DNA of 64,000 nt from Alloyangia pacifica (GTDB lineage: Bacteria; Pseudomonadota; Alphaproteobacteria; Rhodobacterales; Rhodobacteraceae): positions 830,001 through 894,000 of the forward strand of contig NZ_CP022190.1 in the NCBI RefSeq assembly GCF_003111685.1, written 5' to 3'. Every line of letters begins with the position of its first letter. The stretch's first letter is position 1. The translations under genes and the position numbers were made by a program. Below the pieces are notes generated by a model. The model was not told where the DNA came from and did no database searches. It worked only from the letters and a program-made list of their open reading frames with translations. Positions 27,956 to 36,771 of this stretch are shown one piece after another.

Positions 27956-29386
27956 ATGAGTACCGCAGCCCACGCGGCTGCGCCGATCGTCGCCCTGACA
28001 GAGGCCGCCAAGCACTTCGGTCCGGTCAGGGCGCTCGACGGCGTGAGCCTGTCCATCTCTCCCGGCGACTGCCTCGGCCTCGTCGGCCACAACGGCGCCG
28101 GGAAATCCACGCTTGTGAACGTGGTCAATGGCGGGCTCGCGCCCTCCGCCGGTTCCGTCGACTTCCCGGCCTCGGGCGCGGCGACCGCGCTTGCCGCCGG
28201 GGTGCGCTCGGTGTTCCAGGAGCTTTCGCTCTGCCCGAACCTGACGGTGGCCGAGAACCTGCGTATCTCGCATTCCGGGCTCAAGGGCATGAACTGGCGC
28301 GCCGCCGCGCGGGCCGAGATCCGCGCCGCGCTGGATGAGGTCTTTCCGGGCCATGGCATCGACGCCGACGCCGCGGTCGACACGCTCAGCATCGCCGAGC
28401 GGCAGATGGTCGAGATCGCCATCGGCTTCGCGCCGCGTGGCACCGAGGCGCGGCTGGTGATCCTCGACGAGCCGACCTCGTCGCTCGATGCCGGGATCGC
28501 CGAACAGCTGCTGAGCCACATCAAGCGGTTCTGCGCGGGAGGAGGCGCGGTGATCTTCATCTCGCACATGCTGGGCGAGATCTTCGAGGTCGCCACCCGC
28601 ATCATCGTGATGAAGGACGGCAAGGTGGTGGCCGAACGCCCGACGGGGGACTTCACCCGGCAGGGGCTTGTCGACGCCATGGGCCATGTGGCGAGCGAGG
28701 CCGCAGCGGCGCAGGCCGCCCGCGTGCAGGGCGAGGAAGTGCTGCACACCCCCGAGGGCCTGCGCGCCCGCAAGGGCGAGATCGTCGGTCTGTCGGGTCT
28801 GGCCGGACACGGGCAGGCCGAGGCGCTGGCCCGGCTCTACCTCGGGGCCACCTCGTCGTGGCGCAGCCCGCGCGCGGCGGGGATGGTGTTTGTCGCCGGG
28901 GACCGGGGGCGGGACGGCGTGCTGCCGCTCTGGTCGATCCTCCGCAATGCCTCGATCTCGATCCTGCCGCAGATCTCGCGGCGGGGCATGGTCGACCGGA
29001 GCCGCGAGGCCGAGATCGTCGCCGAGTGGAAGAAACGCATCGGCATCCGCACCGATGACGTGACCAATCCCATCCTGTCGCTCTCGGGCGGCAACCAGCA
29101 AAAAGTGCTCTTCGCCCGCGCGCTCGCCTCCTCCGCCCCGGTGGTGGTGATGGACGATCCGATGCGCGGCGTCGACGTGGGCACCAAACAGGACGTCTAT
29201 GCCATGATCCGCGCCGAGGCCGCCCGCGGCCGCACCTTCCTGTGGTATTCCACCGAGACAGAAGAGGTCTGCCAATGCGACCGGGTCTTCGTGTTCCGCG
29301 ACGGCGAGATCTCTGCCGAGCTGACCGGCGATCAGATCACCGAGGAGCGTATCCTCGAGGCCTCCTTCGAGATGGAAGGGGCGTGA
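27956..29386 (+). CDS. Sugar ABC transporter ATP-binding protein, RbsA-like (two domains)
   Basis: This 476-residue ATPase has two tandem domains, as in carbohydrate importers of the CUT2 class. Domain 1 has Walker A 'GHNGAGKST', a reduced signature 'LSIAERQMVEIA' and Walker B 'LVILDEPTSSLD'. Domain 2 has a diverged Walker A ('GLAGHGQAE') but a good signature 'LSGGNQQKVLFARAL' and 'VVVMDDPMRGVDVGT', as usual for this class. It is slightly shorter than typical RbsA proteins (about 500). The next permease gene starts 2 bases after its stop. Confidence 0.92.
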   Translation: MSTAAHAAAPIVALTEAAKHFGPVRALDGVSLSISPGDCLGLVGHNGAGKSTLVNVVNGGLAPSAGSVDFPASGAATALAAGVRSVFQELSLCPNLTVAENLRISHSGLKGMNWRAAARAEIRAALDEVFPGHGIDADAAVDTLSIAERQMVEIAIGFAPRGTEARLVILDEPTSSLDAGIAEQLLSHIKRFCAGGGAVIFISHMLGEIFEVATRIIVMKDGKVVAERPTGDFTRQGLVDAMGHVASEAAAAQAARVQGEEVLHTPEGLRARKGEIVGLSGLAGHGQAEALARLYLGATSSWRSPRAAGMVFVAGDRGRDGVLPLWSILRNASISILPQISRRGMVDRSREAEIVAEWKKRIGIRTDDVTNPILSLSGGNQQKVLFARALASSAPVVVMDDPMRGVDVGTKQDVYAMIRAEAARGRTFLWYSTETEEVCQCDRVFVFRDGEISAELTGDQITEERILEASFEMEGA

Positions 29387-29387
29387 C

Positions 29388-30317
29388 GTGAAGCTCTTCG
29401 CGAAATACCGGATCCTGCTGCCCGTGGTCTCGCTGGCGGTGCTGCTGGCGGCGACCTTCTACATGCAGCCGCGGGCGATGAGCTACTTCGGCATCAACCT
29501 GCTGTTCAACCTCGCGGTGCCGATCGCGCTGGCGACCATCGCGCAGATGATGATCATCATGGTCAACGACATCGACCTGTCGCTCGGGGCCTTCGTCTCG
29601 CTGGTGGCCTGCGTGACGGCGACCATCCTCAACGACAGTCCCATGCTCGGCGTGCTGATCCTGCTGGCGCTGGTGCTGTGCTACGCCGCTCTTGGTGCGG
29701 TGATCCATGCGCTCGATCTGCCGGCCATTGTGGTGACGCTGGGCATGTCCTTCGTCTGGGGCGGGCTGGCGCTCTTCATCCTGCCCAGCCCCGGCGGCGA
29801 GAGCCCTGGCTGGCTGCGCACCCTGATGACCGTCAAGCCGCCCTACATTCCCATGGCCGTCTGCGCCTCGGTGCTCATCGCCCTGGTGACGCATCTCGTG
29901 GTGATCCGCTCCGGCATCGGCACGGTGCTGCGCGGCGTCGGCGGCAATGCCCGTTCGGTCGAGCGCGCGGGCTGGCCGGTGGTTCGGCTCAAGGCGCTGG
30001 CCTATGGCCTTGCGGGGCTCTTCGGGGTGTTTGCGGGCATGGCGCTGGTGGGGCTCACCACCTCGGCCGATGCCAATATCGCGCTGCGCTACACTCTGCT
30101 CAGCATCGCGGGGGTGATCCTCGGCGGCGGCGAGTTCACCGGTGGCAAGGTGAGCCCGGTGGGGGCAGTGATCGGTGCGCTGACGCTGACGCTCGCGGCC
30201 TCCTTCCTGAGCTTCCTGCGGCTCTCGCCCGATTGGCAGATCGGCGCGCAGGGGGCGATCCTGATCCTAGTCCTGACGGCGCGGCTGCTCTTCACCCGCC
30301 GCGACGCGCAGGCATGA
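29388..30317 (+). CDS. Sugar ABC transporter permease (subunit 1)
   Basis: This 309-residue inner-membrane protein has about eight hydrophobic segments and belongs to the BPD_transp_2 permeases that pair with RbsA-type ATPases. The cytoplasmic contact stretch is near 'GTVLRGVGGNARSVERAGWPVVRLKALAYGL'. It starts with GTG at 29388, two bases after the ATPase stop, so coupling is expected. A second permease gene follows 10 bases downstream, giving a heterodimeric pore. Confidence 0.9.
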   Translation: MKLFAKYRILLPVVSLAVLLAATFYMQPRAMSYFGINLLFNLAVPIALATIAQMMIIMVNDIDLSLGAFVSLVACVTATILNDSPMLGVLILLALVLCYAALGAVIHALDLPAIVVTLGMSFVWGGLALFILPSPGGESPGWLRTLMTVKPPYIPMAVCASVLIALVTHLVVIRSGIGTVLRGVGGNARSVERAGWPVVRLKALAYGLAGLFGVFAGMALVGLTTSADANIALRYTLLSIAGVILGGGEFTGGKVSPVGAVIGALTLTLAASFLSFLRLSPDWQIGAQGAILILVLTARLLFTRRDAQA

Positions 30318-30327
30318 GGAGGCGCGC

Positions 30328-31263
30328 ATGAAACTGATACAGAAACCCTGGCTCTGGTCCTGGGTCGCCGCCGCCGCAGCCTTCGCGCTCACCGTGGCAC
30401 TGACCGAGGGGCGCGGCGCCGGAGAGCTCGCCTATGCCGCGCTCAGCTTTGGCGCCTTCGCCGCCATCGTCGGGCTTGGCCAGATGCTGGTGATCACGCT
30501 CGGTCCGGGCAACGTGGATCTGTCGATCCCGGCCACCATGACGCTCTCGGGCACCTTGGCACTGAAGGCCATGGGGTCTGACCCCGGCACGGCGTTGATG
30601 GGGCTTGGCGTGGCGATCCTCGTCGGCCTTGGCACAGGGCTGGCCAATTTCGCGCTGATCTACCTGCTGCGACTGCCGCCCATCATCGCCACGCTCGCCG
30701 CCTCGCTCGTCTACCAGTCGCTGGCGATCTGGTCGAACAGGGGCCTGCGCATCAAGCCGCCCGCCGGGCTGGCCGACTTCGCCACCGGTCGCAGCTTCGG
30801 GATCCCCAACGTGGCGCTGGTGGGGCTTGGCCTGTCGATCCTGATCTGGCTGCTGCTCGAGCGCTCGGTCTGGGGCCGCTGGCTGCTTGCCTCGGGGCAA
30901 AACCTGCGCGCCGCGCGGCTGGCGGGTGTGCCGGTCGAGGCGGTGCGGGCGGCCACCTATGTTGCGGTGACCGTCTTTGCCGCCATCGCCGGCTACCTGC
31001 TGGCGAGCTTCTCGGGCGGCGCGGCGCTCAACATGGGGGCCGAGTATCTTCTGATGTCGATCGCCGTGGTGGTCATCGGCGGCACCTCGATCGCCGGGGG
31101 CATGTCCAACGTTCCCGGCGTCTGGGGCGCCTCGCTTTTCATGTTTCTCGTCGTCTCCATGCTCAACTCCTATGGCGCGGGCGCCGGGGTGCGCATGGTG
31201 CTGACCGGTCTCATCATCATTGGCATCGTCATCGCCGCCAGCACGAGGAGGGTCCAGAGATGA
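30328..31263 (+). CDS. Sugar ABC transporter permease (subunit 2)
   Basis: This 311-residue inner-membrane protein is a second, diverged copy of the BPD_transp_2 fold. The region 'ILIWLLLERSVWGRWLLASGQNLRAARLAGVPVEAVRAATYV' is the ATPase-facing loop. Its stop overlaps the ATG of the lactonase (ATGA), so the enzyme is translated with the importer. Confidence 0.9.
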   Translation: MKLIQKPWLWSWVAAAAAFALTVALTEGRGAGELAYAALSFGAFAAIVGLGQMLVITLGPGNVDLSIPATMTLSGTLALKAMGSDPGTALMGLGVAILVGLGTGLANFALIYLLRLPPIIATLAASLVYQSLAIWSNRGLRIKPPAGLADFATGRSFGIPNVALVGLGLSILIWLLLERSVWGRWLLASGQNLRAARLAGVPVEAVRAATYVAVTVFAAIAGYLLASFSGGAALNMGAEYLLMSIAVVVIGGTSIAGGMSNVPGVWGASLFMFLVVSMLNSYGAGAGVRMVLTGLIIIGIVIAASTRRVQR

Positions 31264-32189
31264 TCCGCACACCCGAGCATCTGGAAATCCATGACGAAAG
31301 GTTCCGCAACCTCGTGCACCCGATGGGCAAGCTCGAGCAGCTCTGCACCGGTTTCACCTGGACCGAAGGGCCGGTCTGGTTCGGCGATCGGAACGCGCTG
31401 ATCTTCTCGGAGATCCCCTCGCAGACGCTGTACCAGTGGACCGAAGGGCAGGGGCTCAGCGTCTACCGCGCGCAAAGCCAGTTCAACAACGGCAATACGC
31501 GAGATCCCTGGGGACGGCTGGTGGGATGTCGCCACGGCGCGCGCGACGTGGTTCGGACCGAATACGATGGGTCGCTGACCGTGCTGGCCGCCGAGTACGA
31601 CGGAAAGCGGCTCAACTCCCCCAACGACGTGGTGGCAAGCTCTGACGGCGCCGTGTGGTTCACCGATCCCACATACGGCATCATCTCCAATTTCGAGGGC
31701 AACCGCGCCGAGCCGGAGCAACCCGCCCGCCACGTCTTCCGCATCCCGCCCGAGGGTGGCGCACCGGTGCCGGTGATCTCGGATTTCGCCCAGCCGAACG
31801 GGCTCTGCTTCTCGCCGGACGAGTCGATCCTCTACGTCGCTGAGAGCGGATCGAGCCATGACGACACCGTGCCCCCGGTCATCCGCAAGTACGCCGTCGA
31901 CGGCGACGCGCTTACACCGCTGGGAGATTTCGCCACGCTCGATTGCGGCTTGCCGGACGGGATGCGCTGCGATGCGCTCGGCAACCTCTGGTCGTCTGCC
32001 GGGGACGGGGTGCACTGCTTTGCCCCGGACGGCACGCTGCTGGGCAAGATCTTCGTGCCCGAGGTGGTGGCCAACCTCTGCTTCGGAGGGCCGGACGGGC
32101 AGCGCATGTATATCACCGCGACCAGTTCGGTGTACCGCGTCTTTGTCGATGTAAAGGGCGCGGAGCCCTGGACCCGCAGCGGCCGCTGA
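31260..32189 (+). CDS. SMP-30/gluconolactonase-like sugar lactone hydrolase
   Basis: This 309-residue beta-propeller hydrolase opens sugar lactones to the acid. Metal ligands expected in the family are at 'TEGPVWFG' (Glu) and 'NSPNDVV' (Asn), and a third at 'AESGSSHDD' is probable. No signal peptide is visible, so it acts in the cytoplasm. Its overlap with the permease gene suggests that the imported compound is oxidised to a lactone by an enzyme encoded elsewhere, then opened here. The exact sugar is unknown. Confidence 0.85.
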   Translation: MIRTPEHLEIHDERFRNLVHPMGKLEQLCTGFTWTEGPVWFGDRNALIFSEIPSQTLYQWTEGQGLSVYRAQSQFNNGNTRDPWGRLVGCRHGARDVVRTEYDGSLTVLAAEYDGKRLNSPNDVVASSDGAVWFTDPTYGIISNFEGNRAEPEQPARHVFRIPPEGGAPVPVISDFAQPNGLCFSPDESILYVAESGSSHDDTVPPVIRKYAVDGDALTPLGDFATLDCGLPDGMRCDALGNLWSSAGDGVHCFAPDGTLLGKIFVPEVVANLCFGGPDGQRMYITATSSVYRVFVDVKGAEPWTRSGR

Positions 32190-32343
32190 CGGCGAGCGGC
32201 AAAAAAAGTGGCGCGCGGGTTCCCGCCTGCGAGTCAAGAAGCTGTGTCTGTATCCGATGGAACACGCGTCGGGACCTTGCCGTTGCATATCCAGACGCGC
32301 CGATTGCGGCGCTGGAATGAAGACAGATGCAAGGAGGCACGCC

Positions 32344-32904
32344 ATGACTGCCATCGACAAAGCCAAGATCCTGATCATTGCCACCAACGGTTTCGAACAG
32401 TCCGAACTGGAGTTTCCCCGCGACCAGCTGCGCGTGAAGGGAGCCGAGGTCCATGTCGCCACGCTGGATGGCAAGGCAATCAAGGGCTGGGAGGGTTCTG
32501 ACTGGGGCCGCGAGGCCGAGGCGGATGCCAAGGTCTCGGAGATCAACTCGCATGACTACGATGCGCTGGTGATCCCGGGCGGACAGATCAACCCCGATCT
32601 GTTGCGGGTCGAGCCTGCAGTGATTAACCTGGTGAAGGATTTCTATAATGAAGGCAAGGTGATCGCCGCCGTATGCCACGGACCCTGGGTGCTGGTCGAG
32701 GCGGGTATCGTCAAGGGCCGCGAGGTGACCTCGTACCACTCGATAAAGACCGACGTCATCAACGCAGGCGGCACCTGGGTGGACGAGCCCGTGGCCTGTG
32801 ACAAGGGCATCGTCACCAGCCGCAAGCCGGACGACCTCAAGGATTTCGTGGCGAAAATCGTCGAGGAAATCGAGGAAGGTCAGCACAACCGTACGGCCGC
32901 ATAA
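32344..32904 (+). CDS. DJ-1/PfpI family protein (type 1 glutamine amidotransferase-like)
   Basis: This 186-residue cytosolic protein has the family's nucleophile elbow 'AAVCHGPWVL' (Cys about residue 115) and the acid block 'FEQSELEFPRDQL' near the N-terminus. PfpI/YhbO-type members are linked to stress and aldehyde or protein repair. Catalysis here is inferred from the intact Cys. The ATG at 32344 is preceded by AAGGAGGC. A terminator follows directly at 32932. Confidence 0.87.
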   Translation: MTAIDKAKILIIATNGFEQSELEFPRDQLRVKGAEVHVATLDGKAIKGWEGSDWGREAEADAKVSEINSHDYDALVIPGGQINPDLLRVEPAVINLVKDFYNEGKVIAAVCHGPWVLVEAGIVKGREVTSYHSIKTDVINAGGTWVDEPVACDKGIVTSRKPDDLKDFVAKIVEEIEEGQHNRTAA

Positions 32905-32931
32905 CCTTCCGTGGTGGCCTTGCGAAGACTG

Positions 32932-32960
32932 GCCGCGCCGGGCACCCGGCGCGGCTTTTT
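32932..32960 (+). terminator. Rho-independent terminator after the DJ-1/PfpI gene
   Basis: A 10-bp perfect stem (GCCGCGCCGG at 32932-32941, CCGGCGCGGC at 32946-32955) with a four-base loop is followed by five T. This is a standard intrinsic terminator. Confidence 0.85.
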
Positions 32961-33121
32961 GATGTATCAAACCGAGCCCCTCCCAGACGCAGATTTTACC
33001 TCCCGGTTTCGAGGGCACGTACAGTGCGCAGTAAAACCCCGATATTGTCCCCGCTCTGTCCAAGTCCTGCCCCAATCCGGGGCAATACCAGTTTGTGAAG
33101 AACGTTTACGAGGTGACGGGT

Positions 33122-34027
33122 ATGGATCGGCTGACCGAAATGGAAGCCTTCGCCACGGTGGTGGACCAGGGTGGTTTCACCGACGCGGCGAAGAAGATGG
33201 GAATCTCGAAATCGGCCGTATCGAAACATGTCTCCTCGCTGGAAGCGCGGCTCGGCGCACGGTTGCTAAACCGCACCACGCGGCGCGTCTCCCCCACCGA
33301 GATTGGCCTTGCGTATTACGACCGTGCCCGCCGCGTGCTGAATGATGCCGGCGAGGCCGACGCGCTGGTCACCTCGATGCAATCGGCACCCTCGGGGCTG
33401 CTGCGCATCTCCGTCGCCACGGATTTCGGAGTGAACCACCTGAGCCCGGTGCTGGGAGAATTCCTTGCCGAGTTTCCCGACATCACCGTCAATATGGTGC
33501 TCAACAATCGCTACGTCGAACTGATCTCTGAAGGCTTCGACATGGCGGTGCGGATCGGCGAGTTGGAGGACAGCACGCTGCGCGCCCGCAAGCTGACCGA
33601 CACCACCAAGCGGATGATCGCCTCGCCGAACTACTTCCAGCGGTTCGGACGCCCGCAGCGGATCGACGATCTGAACGAGCACAAGCTGCTGCACTATTCC
33701 AACCAGTCCTCGGGCAACGTCTGGAAGGTGACCGCGCCTTCGGGTGAGAAGCGGCAGGTGCGCACTGCGGGCTGGCTGTCTGTGAACGACGGGCAATCGC
33801 TGCTCAATGCCTGCATCGCCGGGCTCGGCATCGCCTACCTGCCGTCCTACCTCTACGCGGATGCCATGAAGCAGGGGCTGGTCGAGGACGCGATCCCCGA
33901 TCTTCCGGTCGAGACGCAGGGCATCTATGCCGTCTACCCGCCGGGCCGCTTTACCCAGCCGAAGGTTCGCGCCTTCATCGATTTCCTCGTGCATGCCTTC
34001 GCAGAGAAGGGCCCGCACGACTGGTGA
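33122..34027 (+). CDS. LysR family transcriptional regulator
   Basis: This 301-residue regulator has an N-terminal winged helix ('FATVVDQGGFTDAAKKMGISKSAVSKHVSSLEARLGARLLNRTTRRVSPTE') and a LysR effector-binding domain with the GluRS-type 'RTAGWLSVNDGQSLLNACIAGLGIAYLPSYL' region. Overall it is like the AaeR/DsdC-type LysR proteins with short C-terminus. The ATG at 33122 has GAGGTGACGG before it. A GTG at 33095 would add nine residues. No clear target is adjacent. The effector is unknown. Confidence 0.9.
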   Translation: MDRLTEMEAFATVVDQGGFTDAAKKMGISKSAVSKHVSSLEARLGARLLNRTTRRVSPTEIGLAYYDRARRVLNDAGEADALVTSMQSAPSGLLRISVATDFGVNHLSPVLGEFLAEFPDITVNMVLNNRYVELISEGFDMAVRIGELEDSTLRARKLTDTTKRMIASPNYFQRFGRPQRIDDLNEHKLLHYSNQSSGNVWKVTAPSGEKRQVRTAGWLSVNDGQSLLNACIAGLGIAYLPSYLYADAMKQGLVEDAIPDLPVETQGIYAVYPPGRFTQPKVRAFIDFLVHAFAEKGPHDW

Positions 34028-34067
34028 CCTTGTTTTCCTCGGGCTGCGATCGTTCACGGCCCACCTG

Positions 34068-34097
34068 CGCCCCGGTTCGTCGCCGGGGCGTTTTTTT
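34068..34097 (+). terminator. Rho-independent terminator after the LysR gene
   Basis: CGCCCCGG (34068-34075) and CCGGGGCG (34083-34090) form an 8-bp stem, followed by seven T. It lies between the LysR gene and the convergent TetR gene. Confidence 0.85.
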
Positions 34098-34117
34098 GTC
34101 CGCGGGGCACAGGGGCC

Positions 34118-34750
34118 TCACCTCTCCGTGGCCGCCGGCAGGGCGAGCCCGTCAAACAGGATTTTGCCGCGGCGCAGAATCGTCTCGACGCATTGGGCAG
34201 GGCTGGCACCGTCGTAGATCGCCGGACGCAACCCATGGGTGTAGATCGCATAGAAGGCGTCGAGCGCCTCCTCGAGTTCCTCCCCGCTTTTATGGGTGAA
34301 TTGTGGCGAGTCCCGCAGCGCCTGGAGGATCGGAGCGAGCGCCTGCCTCAATTGCAGGCGGTTTTCGATCTCGGTGTCGGCAGGCCATTGCCAAAAGTAG
34401 GCCTGCATCACAGCGAGAAGCCGCGGATCCTCGAGGTCTCCCTCCACGTAAACGGTCACGATGTGGCGCAGCTTTTCCTCGAAGCTGGCGTGCAAGGGCA
34501 CCGAGCCGCACAGCCTATCTATCTGAGAAGCATTGTTTTCCCGGATGAGGGCGTAGAGCAGGCCGGCCTTTGAATGGAAGTAGACGTTGATCATCGCATG
34601 GGTGACGCCGGCCATCCGGGCGATTTGCGTGACCGAAACGTTGTGGTAGCCGTGCTCATCGAAGAGAGTGCGGGCAGCTGCGGTCAGGCGCGCACGGGTT
34701 GCGGCGCTCTTCTCATCACGGCTTCGTCGGCGGCTCGCTGGGCTGTCCAT
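34118..34750 (-). CDS. TetR family transcriptional regulator
   Basis: This 210-residue repressor has an N-terminal TetR helix-turn-helix ('RARLTAAARTLFDEHGYHNVSVTQIARMAGVTHAMINVYFHSKAGLLYALI') and a ligand-binding C-terminal domain of unknown specificity. I choose the ATG at 34750. An upstream in-frame start at 34831 would place a perfect palindrome (34788-34806) inside the gene, whereas with the shorter start it sits just upstream, as expected of a self-controlled repressor. It is divergent from a LysR gene. Confidence 0.87.
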   Translation of the reverse strand: MDSPASRRRSRDEKSAATRARLTAAARTLFDEHGYHNVSVTQIARMAGVTHAMINVYFHSKAGLLYALIRENNASQIDRLCGSVPLHASFEEKLRHIVTVYVEGDLEDPRLLAVMQAYFWQWPADTEIENRLQLRQALAPILQALRDSPQFTHKSGEELEEALDAFYAIYTHGLRPAIYDGASPAQCVETILRRGKILFDGLALPAATER

Positions 34751-34787
34751 CTGCTTGAGATTACGGCACGAAACAGGAAAGTCTATG

Positions 34788-34806
34788 ACATTGTTACTAA
34801 CAATGT
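34788..34806. promoter_or_regulatory. Perfect palindrome between the TetR and LysR genes, candidate TetR operator
   Basis: ACATTGTTACTAACAATGT is a 9+1+9 perfect inverted repeat, 38 bases upstream of the TetR start and 73 before the divergent LysR gene. TetR proteins bind such palindromes of 15-20 bases, so auto-repression and control of the LysR gene are plausible. Confidence 0.6.
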
Positions 34807-34878
34807 TGAAAATCTGTCGCCCGCGAGACATAAGCCGCGGGCGGGTGACGAGTACCCTAGGTATCTGGAGAGACTTGA

Positions 34879-35784
34879 ATGGACAAGTTTGCTGAGCTGC
34901 GCGCCTTCACACATGTGATGGACCACGGCGGCTTCACAGCAGCGGCGGAAGCGCTTGGCATGTCCAAGGCGGCGGTTTCCAAGAACGTCGCGGCGCTGGA
35001 GCGTCGGCTCGGGCTCAAGCTCTTCGAACGCACCACGCGTCAGGTGCGTCCGACTACCGAGGGCAACCACTACTACCGCTGGACCCGCCAACTGCTGGCC
35101 GAGGCTGACTGGGCCGACACCTGTGCCCGCGCGCTGGCCGAACCGCAGGTCGCCGCGCTGCGCGTCGCGGCGCCCGCCGAGCTGGTCGAGCACATGATCC
35201 TGCCGCGGCTTGGCCGGTTCCTCTCGTCGCACCCCGACAGCTCGATGGTCTTCGAGACGGGGGGCTCCGAGGGCTGCGATCTGACGCTGAGCGCCGAGAC
35301 CGGCGAGGCGATGGACGGCCGGCCGCTCGCGGTCAGCACCCATGTGGTCGTCGCCTCCTCGCTCTACCTTGCCAGCCATGGCCGCCCGGAGAGCGCCAGC
35401 GATCTGGCAAACCACCGGCTGCTGCACCTGCCGTCCGAGCAGGAGGGCGTGATCTGGACGCTGACCGATCGCCGCGGTGCGGTCACCCCGGTCACCGCCG
35501 AGCGGCGGATCGAGATGGCCGACACGCGCTCCGTGCTCGAGGCCTGCCTTGCGGGACTCGGGATCGCCTGCCTGCCCGATTTCGTTGTGGCGCGGGACCT
35601 CAGCGTTGGGCGTCTGACACGGGTTCTGCCCGACTACGATTCCGCGCGCCGGGTGATTTTGTCGCGCACCGAGAGCGGTGGTCCGGCGCGCGAACTGGCG
35701 ATGCAGTTCGAGTCCTATCTCGACAGCGCGCTGCGCGAGCAGGGCGCGCCGCTGGCCGGACGCGCCGGCGATTTGGCCCCCTGA
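34879..35784 (+). CDS. LysR family transcriptional regulator
   Basis: This 301-residue regulator has an N-terminal helix-turn-helix 'FTHVMDHGGFTAAAEALGMSKAAVSKNVAALERRLGLKLFERTTRQVRPTTEG' and a C-terminal effector domain ('RSVLEACLAGLGIACLPDFVVARDL'). It is divergent from the TetR gene. The shared 128-base gap holds the palindrome. The role of the pair is unclear: neighbours downstream run in the opposite direction. Confidence 0.88.
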   Translation: MDKFAELRAFTHVMDHGGFTAAAEALGMSKAAVSKNVAALERRLGLKLFERTTRQVRPTTEGNHYYRWTRQLLAEADWADTCARALAEPQVAALRVAAPAELVEHMILPRLGRFLSSHPDSSMVFETGGSEGCDLTLSAETGEAMDGRPLAVSTHVVVASSLYLASHGRPESASDLANHRLLHLPSEQEGVIWTLTDRRGAVTPVTAERRIEMADTRSVLEACLAGLGIACLPDFVVARDLSVGRLTRVLPDYDSARRVILSRTESGGPARELAMQFESYLDSALREQGAPLAGRAGDLAP

Positions 35785-35793
35785 TCGAGGGTT

Positions 35794-35814
35794 GCGCCGC
35801 AACGCGTGCGGCGC
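35794..35814. terminator. Hairpin between convergent LysR and OmpA-like genes
   Basis: GCGCCGCA (35794-35801) and TGCGGCGC (35807-35814) form an 8-bp stem ending directly at the OmpA-like stop. No T-run, so it is only a weak bidirectional terminator candidate. Confidence 0.3.
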
Positions 35815-36771
35815 TCACTCCACGGCGGGCAGCAGCACGACCTCGACGCGGCGGTTCTGCTCGCGGCCCGCGTCGCTGAGGTTGCTCGCAACGGGCGCGA
35901 GATAGCCCGCGCCATCCGCCTCCATCTGGCTCTCGGGCACACCCTTGGCCTGCAGGTAGCTGCGCGCGGCCCGCGCGCGGCGACGCGAGATCTCGACGTT
36001 GGCCGCGACCGAGCCGGTGGCATCGGTGTGTCCCACGAAGAGCACCCGCCGCGCGGGATCGGCGGCAAGATAGTCCGCCAGCGCGTCGAGCGAGGCGATA
36101 TCGCCCGGCTCCAGCTCGTCTGCGCCGCTGGCGAAGGTGAGATCCCCCAGCACCGCATGGCCCCGCGCCTCGAGCGTCTGGATGAGGTCCGGCGTGCTGC
36201 TGGCGATCACCGGCTCTGCCTCTGCGGTCTCCTCCGGCGCGGGGACGGCCCCGGGCGCGGCGGCGCTGGCCCGGATCACCTGCACGAAGCCCACGGCGGG
36301 GCTCCGGCTGACCAGAAGGCTCAGAAAATCGCCCTCGGGGCTGCGTGCCGAGAGGGCGCGGTAGCTGCTGAGATCGACGTACATCGCCGGACCGCGCATC
36401 ACCTCGGTGGCGAAGCGGAAATCGAAGCCGCCGCAGGCGCGCGCGGCGCAATCGAGCAGGATCTCCCATCCGGCGTCCTCGAGCTGCGCGCGGAGCGGTG
36501 CCATGATCTGCAGCACGGTGAGCCCGGTGGTCTCGATCCGCCAGGCCTGCCGCTGGATGCGGCCCTCGACGGTTTCGGTGAGCAGCCCCTCCATCTCGGT
36601 CCAAGGGGCCAAGGGGACGGCGTAGCTGCCGGGATCGGTGATACGTTCCTCGGCGAGCTTGGCCGAGCCGGGCAGGGAGAGTTCGAAGGCTTGCGCTGGA
36701 AGGGCGGCAAGGACGGCCAGCACCAGCCCAGGAAGAAGGCGCTCAGCGCGCCTGCGCGTGATAGTCGTCAT
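35815..36771 (-). CDS. OmpA-family envelope protein
   Basis: This 318-residue exported protein has a signal peptide (residues 1-28, 'LLPGLVLAVLAALPAQA') and a C-terminal OmpA peptidoglycan-binding domain (about 210-315: 'LGDLTFASGADELEPGDIASLDALADYLAADPARRVLFVGHTDATGSVAANVEISRRRA', 'SNLSDAGREQNRRVEVVL'). The N-terminal half is unlike a beta-barrel, so it is probably a periplasmic tether. The 5' end overlaps the AhpD-like gene by 29 bases. Confidence 0.85.
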   Translation of the reverse strand: MTTITRRRAERLLPGLVLAVLAALPAQAFELSLPGSAKLAEERITDPGSYAVPLAPWTEMEGLLTETVEGRIQRQAWRIETTGLTVLQIMAPLRAQLEDAGWEILLDCAARACGGFDFRFATEVMRGPAMYVDLSSYRALSARSPEGDFLSLLVSRSPAVGFVQVIRASAAAPGAVPAPEETAEAEPVIASSTPDLIQTLEARGHAVLGDLTFASGADELEPGDIASLDALADYLAADPARRVLFVGHTDATGSVAANVEISRRRARAARSYLQAKGVPESQMEADGAGYLAPVASNLSDAGREQNRRVEVVLLPAVE

